From: Oscillospiraceae bacterium
Lineage (GTDB): Bacteria; Bacillota; Clostridia; Oscillospirales; Ruminococcaceae
DNA length: 64,000 nucleotides
Direction of reading: 5' to 3'
NCBI GenBank assembly: GCA_024404815.1
Contig: JAKSPL010000001.1
Coordinates: 100,984 to 164,983, forward strand
In this document: one piece after another, positions 15,636 through 23,190 of the stretch
How the letters are laid out: the number at the start of each line of letters is the position of its first letter
How positions within the stretch are numbered: the stretch's first letter is position 1
Translations under genes and position numbers: made by a program
The notes under the pieces: generated by a model
What the model saw: the letters and a program-made list of their open reading frames with translations, nothing else
The model's database searches: none
Told to the model about the DNA's origin: nothing

Positions 15636-16835
15636 ATGTTAGTTCTGGTTGTTAACGCCGGAAGCTCCTCGCTGAAATATCAGCTCATCAACATGGACGA
15701 TGAAAGCGTCCTCGCAAAAGGTAACTGCGACAGAATCGGTATCGACGGTCACCTGTCCCACAAGACCGCTGACGGCAGAAAGCTGGACACCGACTGCACA
15801 TTCCCGACACACACCGAAGCATTTGAAAAGCTCGTTGAGGCGCTGACCACAGGCGAATATTCCGTCATCAAGAGCATGGACGAGATCTCCGCAGTTGGTC
15901 ATCGTATCGTCCAGGGCGCAGAAGTTTTCGATCGTCCCTGCCTTGTCACTCCTGAGATCATCGACCAGATCGACGGTCTGGCTGAACTGGCACCTGTTCA
16001 CAACCACGCACACGCACTTGCACTTCGTGCCTGCACCAAAGTTATTCCTGCTACCACTCCGCAGGTCGTTGTATTCGACACTGCTTTCCATCAGACTATG
16101 CCGCCGAAGGCTTATATGTTCGGTCTGCCCTACGAAGACTATGAAAAGTATCATGTCCGTAAGTACGGCTTCCACGGCACCTCTCACCGTTTCGTTTCCG
16201 CAGCTCTCGCTGAGGCAATGGGCAAGAACATCGAAGATCTGAAGATCGTTTCCTGCCACCTCGGCAACGGCTCTTCCATCACCGCAGTCAAGGGCGGAAA
16301 GTGCATCGACACTTCGATGGGCTTCACTCCTCTGGACGGCGTCCTGATGGGCACTCGCTGCGGCGCTGTTGACCCGTCTGCTGTCACTTTCGTGGCATCC
16401 AAGCACGGCTTTACACCTGACGAGATGAGCCAGTACATGAACAAGCAGTCCGGCTTCCTCGGTGTTTCCGGTGTATCCTCCGACAACCGCGACATCAACG
16501 ATGCAGCTGAAAAAGGCAATGCCCGCGCACAGCTCGCTTCCGATATGCTCGCATATGAGATCCAGAAGTACATCGGTTCCTACACCGCTGCTATGGACGG
16601 CATCGACGCTCTGCTCTTTACGGGCGGTATCGGCGAAAACTCCTGGGAAGTCCGTGAGCGCGTCTGCCAGAATATGTCCTACTTCGGCATCGAGATCGAC
16701 GACGAACTGAACCACAGCACACGCGGCCAGCTGATGAAGCTCTCCACCCCGAACTCCAAGGTTGAGGTCTGGATCGTTCCGACCAATGAGGAACTGCTCA
16801 TCGCACGCGATACCATCGCTCTGATTTCGAAATAA
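15636..16835 (+). CDS. ackA: Acetate kinase
   Basis: Converts acetyl-phosphate and ADP to acetate and ATP, the energy step of acetate fermentation. The 399-residue protein starts MLVLVVNAGSSSLKYQL (ASKHA fold) and has the signature FHGTSHRFV and GNGSSITAVKGG. LLFTGGIGENSWEVRE near the C-terminus also fits. The ATG at 15636 follows AAAGGATGG, whereas an upstream in-frame ATG has no ribosome site. Codons are strongly biased to C-ending forms compared with neighbours, as in highly expressed genes. No pta is adjacent in this window. Confidence 0.97.
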   Translation: MLVLVVNAGSSSLKYQLINMDDESVLAKGNCDRIGIDGHLSHKTADGRKLDTDCTFPTHTEAFEKLVEALTTGEYSVIKSMDEISAVGHRIVQGAEVFDRPCLVTPEIIDQIDGLAELAPVHNHAHALALRACTKVIPATTPQVVVFDTAFHQTMPPKAYMFGLPYEDYEKYHVRKYGFHGTSHRFVSAALAEAMGKNIEDLKIVSCHLGNGSSITAVKGGKCIDTSMGFTPLDGVLMGTRCGAVDPSAVTFVASKHGFTPDEMSQYMNKQSGFLGVSGVSSDNRDINDAAEKGNARAQLASDMLAYEIQKYIGSYTAAMDGIDALLFTGGIGENSWEVRERVCQNMSYFGIEIDDELNHSTRGQLMKLSTPNSKVEVWIVPTNEELLIARDTIALISK

Positions 16836-16868
16836 TCAAATTCGATACTAATATTATAGCACGCAAAC

Positions 16869-16931
16869 AGCCAAAAACGCAAGACTATTTCATTTGTGAC
16901 TTTCCACAAATTTCTCTTGCGTTTTTTGGCT
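16869..16931 (+). terminator. Long bipartite hairpin terminator between ackA and cdd
   Basis: Outer arms AGCCAAAAACGCAAGA / TCTTGCGTTTTTTGGCT enclose an inner hairpin ATTTGTG / CACAAAT. The descending arm supplies the T-run. It ends about 28 bases before the cdd start codon, so it separates ackA from cdd or attenuates read-through. Confidence 0.7.
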
Positions 16932-16958
16932 ATTGCGTTAATACAGGAGGGGTACTGC

Positions 16959-17384
16959 ATGAAAAATCTGGATTCATTTCACAATGAGATTATGGCGGCA
17001 AAATTCGAAGCACTCTACAAAGAAGCGGAAGAAGCACGCAAAAATGCCTATGCGCCATATTCGGGATTTCAGGTTGGTGCGGCACTCCTGACAGATAACG
17101 GCAGCATTTATCGCGGTGTCAATGTCGAAAACGCTTCGTATCCGCTGACAAACTGTGCAGAACGCTCTGCTGTTTTCGCAGCGGTATCAGGCGGAGAACG
17201 TCATTTTACTGCCATCGCAATCTGCGGCGGAAAAGGCACAGATACGAAGGTTCCATGCTATCCATGCGGCGCATGCAGACAAGTATTGTCCGAATTTTGC
17301 GGCAAGGATTTCCCTGTGATCCTCTCGGACGGCGTTTATACCCTCGGCGAACTACTGCCATACAGTTTCCAACTGGAAAAATAA
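16959..17384 (+). CDS. cdd: Cytidine deaminase
   Basis: Deaminates cytidine and deoxycytidine for pyrimidine salvage. The 141-residue protein carries YAPYSGFQVGAAL, the catalytic NCAERSAVF (zinc Cys and proton-shuttling Glu) and the PCYPCGACRQVL zinc pair. That places it in the small homotetrameric class. The ATG at 16959 is preceded by CAGGAGGGG. An upstream in-frame ATG inside the terminator hairpin is unlikely. Confidence 0.96.
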   Translation: MKNLDSFHNEIMAAKFEALYKEAEEARKNAYAPYSGFQVGAALLTDNGSIYRGVNVENASYPLTNCAERSAVFAAVSGGERHFTAIAICGGKGTDTKVPCYPCGACRQVLSEFCGKDFPVILSDGVYTLGELLPYSFQLEK

Positions 17385-17480
17385 TTTGAACATTTACAGG
17401 CGCACAGAATTTGTTCCGTGCAGCTGTAAATCTTCACACACAGATAGATATATGAACAAAAGAAACAGGAGGAGAACGCG

Positions 17481-19133
17481 ATGCGACATCCCTCAAAAAA
17501 ACTTACAGCATTGATCGTAGTCGGTACGCTGCTGTTCACGCCGCTGACTGCCTGCGGAAATGACGACAATCCGAACGAAGGCTCGGGACATTCATTTGCA
17601 TACACGCTGGTTGGAAATCCCGACACCCTCGACCCGCAGCTTGCCGTAAACGATTCTGCAAAAATGGTACTTGGGAACCTGTTCGAAGGGCTGTTTACGA
17701 TTGATGAATCGGGCAGCCTGAAACCGGCGCTTGTCACGGATTATTCCGTTTCCGAGGATGGACTGCGTTACCTGTTCACCCTCCGCGAAGATTCGTTCTG
17801 GTACGATGAAATGCACGAAGATACGCAGTTCAGCAAAGACAATGCGGTTGCAGTTACCGCGTCCGATTTTGTCTACGCATTTCAAAGAATGTTCAATCCG
17901 CTGTACCAGTCCCCCTACCGCGAAACATTCGCCTGCATCCAGAATGCGCAGGATATTATCGACGGGAAACAGGACTACACGATGATCGGTGTCTATGCGA
18001 AAAAGTCGAATCAGCTGGAAATTCGTTTAGATACGCCAAACGCAAATTTCTTGCAGCTTCTGGCTTTGACTGCCGCGCTTCCCTGCTCCGAGGTATATTT
18101 TGATAGTACCAAAGGACGCTACGGACTCGACGAAAATTCCATCATCGGCAACGGCGGTTTTGCGATGCAGCGGTGGCTGTATGACCCTTACGGCAAATAC
18201 AATGTCATTCAGCTTTGCCGCAATCCGCTTGCAAACGATGTTTCGCACGTATTCCCCATTGATCTGAGTTTCTTCATCGAAGCTAGTGATAATGACGCAG
18301 CTTCGTTGTTTGCGGCTGGTTCGACCGACTGTTATGTCACGACACAGACCTCCATGCTCTCGCGCACAGGCATCACCACACAGTCCGCATACAGCATGAC
18401 GCTCGGTCTGGTTGCCGCGCCGAATTCGCCCTACGCCGATCCGCAGGTGATGAATGCGTTAGCGTTGGCACTTGACAGAGAAAAGATTTCTGCAAATGAT
18501 GGCGATGTCAAAACCGCATACGGGATTTTGCCGCCTGCTGTTACACTTTTGAACAAAAGCTGCCGCGAGTTAATTGCGGAAAATGTCTACAACCGATTCA
18601 ACGTGGAAGATGCGAAACTTGCCCTTGCAGAAGGGTTGTTTTCGCTCGGACAAGAGGATTTACCGGAGGGAAAAATCCTCGTATCATCTGGTGTTATGGA
18701 CTATGAGCCGCTATGTTCTGCCATAGAGATCTGGGAACAAAATCTGAATATTCATATGAGCATTGATGAGGTTTCAGAACGAGATTATCAGAATAAGTTA
18801 AATAAGCATGATTATATACTGGCATTGATTGCCGTTTCGGGAGATTCACAGGATGCTTCTTCTACATTCGAGGATTTCCTCGTAAATCCGAACATTTCAT
18901 GTGACAACGAAACAGCGATCCGTGAATGGCTCAGCGGTGCATCTCAGGCAGAAAATTTCAATGCCTGCGTGGAACTGTACCGCAATGCAGAAACGTCGAT
19001 TTTACAGGATAATTGCTTCATCCCCCTGTTCTATAAGAATCGGTATCTGCTCTGTCAGGAGGGCGTTTCAGACGTTGTGTTTAATCCGTTCAGCGGACAG
19101 TTGAATTTCTATAATGCTAAACATTTTGATTGA
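17481..19133 (+). CDS. Peptide/oligopeptide ABC transporter substrate-binding lipoprotein (OppA-like)
   Basis: A 550-residue extracytoplasmic solute-binding protein of family 5. The signal peptide ends in the lipobox LTAC (Cys about residue 25), so it should be lipid-anchored. The family core appears as NPDTLDPQLAVNDSA, GLFTIDESGSLKPALVTDYSVSEDGLRYLFTLR and the ALALDREKI stretch. The C-terminal tail contains CFIPLFYKNRYLL. Peptide binding is the default for this fold. No permease or ATPase genes are adjacent, so it is an orphan binding protein here. A ribosome site (AGGAGGAG) lies upstream. Confidence 0.88.
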   Translation: MRHPSKKLTALIVVGTLLFTPLTACGNDDNPNEGSGHSFAYTLVGNPDTLDPQLAVNDSAKMVLGNLFEGLFTIDESGSLKPALVTDYSVSEDGLRYLFTLREDSFWYDEMHEDTQFSKDNAVAVTASDFVYAFQRMFNPLYQSPYRETFACIQNAQDIIDGKQDYTMIGVYAKKSNQLEIRLDTPNANFLQLLALTAALPCSEVYFDSTKGRYGLDENSIIGNGGFAMQRWLYDPYGKYNVIQLCRNPLANDVSHVFPIDLSFFIEASDNDAASLFAAGSTDCYVTTQTSMLSRTGITTQSAYSMTLGLVAAPNSPYADPQVMNALALALDREKISANDGDVKTAYGILPPAVTLLNKSCRELIAENVYNRFNVEDAKLALAEGLFSLGQEDLPEGKILVSSGVMDYEPLCSAIEIWEQNLNIHMSIDEVSERDYQNKLNKHDYILALIAVSGDSQDASSTFEDFLVNPNISCDNETAIREWLSGASQAENFNACVELYRNAETSILQDNCFIPLFYKNRYLLCQEGVSDVVFNPFSGQLNFYNAKHFD

Positions 19134-19149
19134 ATAAGGAGAGAATTTC

Positions 19150-19914
19150 GTGAAAGCTGTTACTTGGAATGTCAATGGATTGAGAGCGTGTGAAAAGAAA
19201 GGATTTGCAGACTTTTTCGCACAGATAGATGCAGATTTTTTCTGCATTCAGGAAACAAAAATGCAAGTAGATCAGCTGGATTCGTTAAATTTTCATTGGG
19301 ACGGCTATCACGCATTCTGGAATAGTGCTGAAAAAAAGGGATATTCGGGAACCGCCATTTTCGCAAAACAGGAACCGATCTCCGTTCAATACGAAATGGA
19401 AACAGGCGGCGTGTCCAATGAAGGCAGAGTCATCACGCTCGAATACCCTGAATTTTATCTCGTAAATGCGTATGTTCCGAATGTCCGCAGAGATCTCGAA
19501 CGCATTCCGCTCCGCATGGAATGGGAAGATGCGCTCCGTCAACATTTGCTCGATTTAGACGCAAAAAAGCCCGTTTTGTATTGCGGAGACCTGAATGTTG
19601 CGCATCAGCCGATCGACCTCAAAAATGCAAAACCGAACGAGGGAAACGCCGGCTACACATTGGAGGAGCGCGGAAAAATGACGGAGCTGCTTGCTTCCGG
19701 CTTCACTGATGCATTCCGTCACCTCTACCCCGAACGCACCGATGCCTATACTTGGTGGTCATACATGGGGCACGCAAGAGAAAAGAATGTCGGCTGGCGT
19801 ATCGACTACTGGATTACATCAAACCGCGCATCTGCGAAGATTTCAGATGTCATTATTCACGCTGATATTCTCGGAAGCGACCATTGCCCTCTCGAAATGC
19901 AAATTGATTTTTGA
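19150..19914 (+). CDS. exoA: Exodeoxyribonuclease III (AP endonuclease)
   Basis: Cuts abasic sites and degrades 3' ends in base-excision repair. The 254-residue protein starts at a GTG after AAGGAGAG. ExoIII/EEP motifs include WNVNGLRACEKKGF, FFCIQETKM (metal Glu), YCGDLNVAH, YTWWSYMGHAREKNVGWRIDYW and the final SDHCPLE catalytic histidine. It is about 16 bases after the binding-protein gene. It cooperates in principle with ung and dut in uracil repair. Confidence 0.96.
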   Translation: MKAVTWNVNGLRACEKKGFADFFAQIDADFFCIQETKMQVDQLDSLNFHWDGYHAFWNSAEKKGYSGTAIFAKQEPISVQYEMETGGVSNEGRVITLEYPEFYLVNAYVPNVRRDLERIPLRMEWEDALRQHLLDLDAKKPVLYCGDLNVAHQPIDLKNAKPNEGNAGYTLEERGKMTELLASGFTDAFRHLYPERTDAYTWWSYMGHAREKNVGWRIDYWITSNRASAKISDVIIHADILGSDHCPLEMQIDF

Positions 19915-19980
19915 AGCACACCGCCCCCTGTTCTATGCCGCGGTTTCGCCGCATATGCTGGAACAAAGGAGGCGGTTTTT

Positions 19981-20244
19981 TTGGATTCTGCACAGAATGC
20001 CATCCTCGAAAATCGGGAGAAACTTCTGCTGTCCGGTGTCACAGCCATCGACAGTTTTGACGACCGCGCTGTTTTGCTGTATACACAGCTTGGAGAATTG
20101 ACAGTTCTTGGTCGAAATCTACATATCAGCGCACTTTCCATTGATTCCGGAGAAGTTTCGGTCACGGGCGAAATTCAGGCACTTCGCTACGGGGACAAGG
20201 ACAAACAAGCTCCCCTCTCTTTTTTCAGAAGGCTGTTCCGATAG
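19981..20244 (+). CDS. yabP: Sporulation protein YabP
   Basis: Needed for late sporulation in Bacillus, with YabQ, at the spore coat or cortex stage. The 87-residue protein fits the YabP/YqfC fold (ENREKLLLSGVTAIDSFDDRAVLLYTQ, then GELTVLGRNLHISAL). The start is TTG at 19981, chosen because AAAGGAGG lies just upstream and no ATG fits. The order yabP-yabQ-divIC-yabR matches that of Bacillus subtilis. Confidence 0.9.
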   Translation: MDSAQNAILENREKLLLSGVTAIDSFDDRAVLLYTQLGELTVLGRNLHISALSIDSGEVSVTGEIQALRYGDKDKQAPLSFFRRLFR

Positions 20245-20245
20245 T

Positions 20246-20677
20246 ATGATGTCTGAACACATCGCGTCAATTTCCGAGCAAACACGCCTTTTTCTTGGGA
20301 GCTGTCTGCTTGGACTCCCGATTGGAATGCTGTTGGATGTTTTCCGCCTGCTTCGCCTTGCTCTCCCACACCGCACAATCGCCGTTTTCCTCGAAGATGC
20401 GATATTTATGATACTCTCGATTTTTACCGTTCAAAGCTACGCCGTCATGTTTGCACACAGTCAGATGCGCGGCTTTTTCATCGTTGGCGCACTTCTCGGA
20501 CTTCTGCTCTACCTGCTCACGATCGGTGCTGTCTGGATGCGGATCCTTCATAAATTCCGACGATTTTTCGACAGTATCCCTGTCTTCCTTTGCATGATTT
20601 GGAAAAAATCCATCCGATTTTTTGTAAGATGTTCTGAAAAGCTCTCTTTTTTCAGAAAAAGCGAAAATAACTCTTGA
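20246..20677 (+). CDS. yabQ: Spore cortex protein YabQ
   Basis: A 143-residue membrane protein with about four hydrophobic segments (SCLLGLPIGMLLDVF, IFMILSIFTVQ, FFIVGALLGLLLYLLTIG) and a basic C-terminal tail. This is the YabQ pattern. YabQ localises to the forespore membrane and is needed for cortex formation. The start is ATG at 20246 (a second ATG follows at 20249), one base after the yabP stop, with AGAAGG upstream. The divIC promoter -35 overlaps its last codons. Confidence 0.87.
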   Translation: MMSEHIASISEQTRLFLGSCLLGLPIGMLLDVFRLLRLALPHRTIAVFLEDAIFMILSIFTVQSYAVMFAHSQMRGFFIVGALLGLLLYLLTIGAVWMRILHKFRRFFDSIPVFLCMIWKKSIRFFVRCSEKLSFFRKSENNS

Positions 20678-20702
20678 CCTTCCGTGAAATCCGTAGTATA
20701 AT
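20674..20702 (+). promoter_or_regulatory. Sigma-A-type promoter for divIC
   Basis: TTGACC (20674-20679), 17 bases, TATAAT (20697-20702). It lets divIC-yabR be transcribed in vegetative cells, apart from the sporulation genes upstream. Confidence 0.75.
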
Positions 20703-20776
20703 GAATATGTATATTGGAGTATTGTAGATACTCTTTCAAAAAGACAGAAGCCCATCATGCCATTAGGAAGGATTCT

Positions 20777-21103
20777 ATGGAACGCAATAAACCACTGCGG
20801 AAACAGAACCAAAAAGTTCGTAACCGCATGATTTTAGAGTGGATCATTACGCGTGTGATTGTCGTTGCCTTTGTCATCGGATGTATCATTTCCATCGCAA
20901 CTACGCAGTCCACCCTCACAGAAAAGAGAGAAGAATTAAACGAAATAGAAGCTGCGATTGCCGAAATCGAAACCGATAATGTCGAACTTGAACGAATTCT
21001 CGACAGCGACGATATGCAGGCATACATGGAGAAACAGGCCATTGAACAACTCAATTATGCCTATCCAAACGAACGCAGATTCTACGATACATCGAGAGAT
21101 TAA
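20777..21103 (+). CDS. divIC: Septum formation initiator DivIC (FtsB-like)
   Basis: Bitopic divisome protein that partners FtsL and DivIB. The 108-residue protein has a basic cytoplasmic start, one membrane segment (about 25-46) and a coiled coil (STLTEKREELNEIEAAIAEIETDNVELERI). The tail LNYAYPNERRFYD is typical of the family. The ATG at 20777 follows TTAGGAAGGA. Position between yabQ and the S1-domain gene supports the call. Confidence 0.88.
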   Translation: MERNKPLRKQNQKVRNRMILEWIITRVIVVAFVIGCIISIATTQSTLTEKREELNEIEAAIAEIETDNVELERILDSDDMQAYMEKQAIEQLNYAYPNERRFYDTSRD

Positions 21104-21133
21104 ACCTCTCAGAAAAGACGAGGTACCACTTTT

Positions 21134-21577
21134 ATGCAGGTTGAAATCGGTCAAATCTATGAAGGTCAGGTCAAAAGCATCACTTCGTACGGTGCTTTTG
21201 TGGAGATGACCACAGAGGATGACCAGAATCCCGTCACGGGTATGGTACATATCTCCGAAATTGCCAACGACTTTGTCCGCGATATTCACGACTTTATTCA
21301 CGAGAATGACACGGTGAAAGTCAAGGTGCTCGGAAAAAACGAACAGGGAAAAATCAGCCTTTCCATCAAGCAGGCACAGCCAAATGAGGAAAAGCCGATC
21401 CGCCGTAAGCCGCGGGATTTCCAGAAACCGCGTGTTTACGAGCCAAAGCAGTCTGTTCCGCAGTCCGAGATGAGCTTTGAAGATATGCTTCTGCACTTCA
21501 AACAATGCAGTGAGGAGAATATCTGCGCGCTGAAACGCGGTAGTGAGCGGAAAGGCGGCTCACGCAGCAGAAAATAA
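21134..21577 (+). CDS. S1-domain RNA-binding protein, YabR/GSP13-like
   Basis: A 147-residue protein with one S1 domain at residues 1-75 (VEIGQIYEGQVKSITSYGAFVEM, TGMVHISEIAN, KVKVLGKNEQGKISLSIKQ). A basic Pro/Arg-rich linker and a C-terminal helix with a Ser/Arg/Lys tail follow. The equivalent B. subtilis gene yabR follows divIC, and its paralogue GSP13 binds the ribosome. The exact role is unknown. It is about 30 bases after divIC and ends at a strong terminator. Confidence 0.88.
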   Translation: MQVEIGQIYEGQVKSITSYGAFVEMTTEDDQNPVTGMVHISEIANDFVRDIHDFIHENDTVKVKVLGKNEQGKISLSIKQAQPNEEKPIRRKPRDFQKPRVYEPKQSVPQSEMSFEDMLLHFKQCSEENICALKRGSERKGGSRSRK

Positions 21578-21580
21578 TAC

Positions 21581-21613
21581 AAAAGGCATCCCATAGACGG
21601 GATGCCTTTTTTG
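21581..21613 (+). terminator. Bidirectional terminator between the S1 protein and the C11 peptidase
   Basis: AAAAGGCATCCC / GGGATGCCTTTTTT with an ATAGAC loop. The A-run and T-run flank the stem, so it can end both convergent transcripts. Confidence 0.88.
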
Positions 21614-23050
21614 TTAATTCTCGTAGCGCATCAGGCGGAACCACGGTTCCGTTCGTGATTTCGTATTCTGTACAGTTGCGCCCAACGAATTGATATACGA
21701 TTTCGCAAGTGTTTTCATCGTATTTACGTAGCTATAGTCAATTCCAATTTTCAGAAAAGTCTGGTCGAGATAAACATAATCGCTTGGATAATTCTCAAAG
21801 AACCATACGCTCAGTCCGGATGCATTCGGAAGATTTCGGCTGACCGTATGAACGATCAAATGCTTCATCGCAGTCCCGACAGCAGGTGAATGTGCAGTCG
21901 GCAGATTTTGCGTCATGTCGTACAAGTCCACGAGATCATATTCTTCATCGCCAAAATCCCTCGCACTCTTTCTTGCGTCCATGACCGTCTGAATTCCATC
22001 CTCTTTTGCAATCGCAGAAACATCGTACATATACTGAGCCGTCGCTTTCATCATTTCTGCCGCCTGGGACAAATCATAGGCGGTCAAAATGATGCCCTCG
22101 TCTTCTCTGAGCATTTTTTCGCTGTATTTTATCGTATCATCGACGATTTGTGTTACAATTTTTTCGCTCGGCATGGCGATATCTCTGCCCCAGCTTGTCA
22201 AGAAGTTCTTGTAGTACCAGCCGTAGCTGTTCTCACTTTCTTCGGACGCAACCATATAATCCGCGTAGTTCCGTACCGCATATGTGACCTCAGCCGAACC
22301 CATCAGACAACAGTCAAAACCGATCCAGTCGAAATGCACACCACATTTGTCGAGTGCTGTACATAATTCAGGAACGGTCAGTAAATCCTCCGACAGTTCA
22401 TCATAACAGCATCCGAAAATCGGTCCGACACCATGATCCCAGATGACCAGCGCATAGCGGTCCGCAGGATATGCTGCCACACTCGCCTGAATAAAATCCA
22501 GCAGCGTCGAAGATTCGCCCATACTCTTTGGCTGCTCGCTGATTTTCTCCGATGAGATACCTGCTTTGGTAATGCTGACACGGTAGTTCGCATCTGTACC
22601 GACATAGTCATTGTACCATCGTTTTGCGCCGCCCGTTTCCAACACGATATTCAGATTCTCCGAGCGCGTTGCCCGAATCATCTCCTCCATATCAGTCGTC
22701 GCTTCCTTTCCGGTTGATTCCAGATCCGAGCCGCACTGATATACAAGCATTGTTGCGGTTTTGGGCTGATCCGGATTCAAAATCTTATGCTTCATCAGCG
22801 TCAGATCAACCACATTCAGCACACCGTCCTGATTAAAATCCGCATATTTCGACAGCACCATATCTTCAGCACCCGTCAGATACGCACAAAGCAGCTGTGC
22901 ATCTTCTGCATTGACGATCCCGTTCATGTCGCAGTCGCCGAACGGAAGCTGTTCTTCAGCAGTTACGGACATTCCGCTGATACAACCAACTGCCAGACAT
23001 AATGCTGCCGCGATTCCGCAGAATTGATGTTTTAAATCGAATATACGCAT
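21614..23050 (-). CDS. Secreted clostripain-like (C11) cysteine peptidase with N-terminal dockerin
   Basis: A 478-residue secreted protein. The signal peptide covers about 1-31. A type I dockerin-like pair of calcium loops lies at about 38-91 (GDCDMNGIVNAEDAQLL, then DFNQDGVLNVVDLTLM). The C11 peptidase domain fills the rest. Catalytic residues by family comparison are His206 in WDHG and Cys248 in FDCCLMGSAE. Clostripain-type enzymes usually cleave after Arg or Lys. The dockerin suggests docking to a cohesin scaffoldin, so this may be a protease of the cellulosome or cell surface. An N-terminal dockerin ahead of the catalytic domain is less usual than a C-terminal one. It has its own promoter and terminators. 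Confidence 0.88.
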   Translation of the reverse strand: MRIFDLKHQFCGIAAALCLAVGCISGMSVTAEEQLPFGDCDMNGIVNAEDAQLLCAYLTGAEDMVLSKYADFNQDGVLNVVDLTLMKHKILNPDQPKTATMLVYQCGSDLESTGKEATTDMEEMIRATRSENLNIVLETGGAKRWYNDYVGTDANYRVSITKAGISSEKISEQPKSMGESSTLLDFIQASVAAYPADRYALVIWDHGVGPIFGCCYDELSEDLLTVPELCTALDKCGVHFDWIGFDCCLMGSAEVTYAVRNYADYMVASEESENSYGWYYKNFLTSWGRDIAMPSEKIVTQIVDDTIKYSEKMLREDEGIILTAYDLSQAAEMMKATAQYMYDVSAIAKEDGIQTVMDARKSARDFGDEEYDLVDLYDMTQNLPTAHSPAVGTAMKHLIVHTVSRNLPNASGLSVWFFENYPSDYVYLDQTFLKIGIDYSYVNTMKTLAKSYINSLGATVQNTKSRTEPWFRLMRYEN

Positions 23051-23085
23051 TTCTTCACCTCTCTTTGTCTGTCAATGCTTTTCCT

Positions 23086-23114
23086 ATCATAACAGATTCG
23101 CAAGAAAAAGTCAA
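23086..23114 (-). promoter_or_regulatory. Sigma-A-type promoter for the C11 peptidase
   Basis: On the minus strand, TTGACT (23109-23114), 17 bases, TATGAT (23086-23091), about 36 bases upstream of the start codon. Confidence 0.73.
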
Positions 23115-23138
23115 GTTATTTACTGATTTTTAAGGATC

Positions 23139-23178
23139 TGAAAGAAAACAAGCCCGTCTTATCAAAAACGGGCTTGTT
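23139..23178 (-). terminator. Terminator after the LRR-dockerin gene
   Basis: AACAAGCCCGT / ACGGGCTTGTT stem (23147-23157 and 23168-23178). On the minus strand it is followed by a T-rich stretch. Confidence 0.82.
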
Positions 23179-23190
23179 CCATTTTCAAGT

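Noticed and set aside
20108-20245. Longer N-terminus for YabQ starting inside yabP
   Set aside because: It overlaps yabP in another frame, and the ATG at 20246 has a ribosome site and gives the family length.
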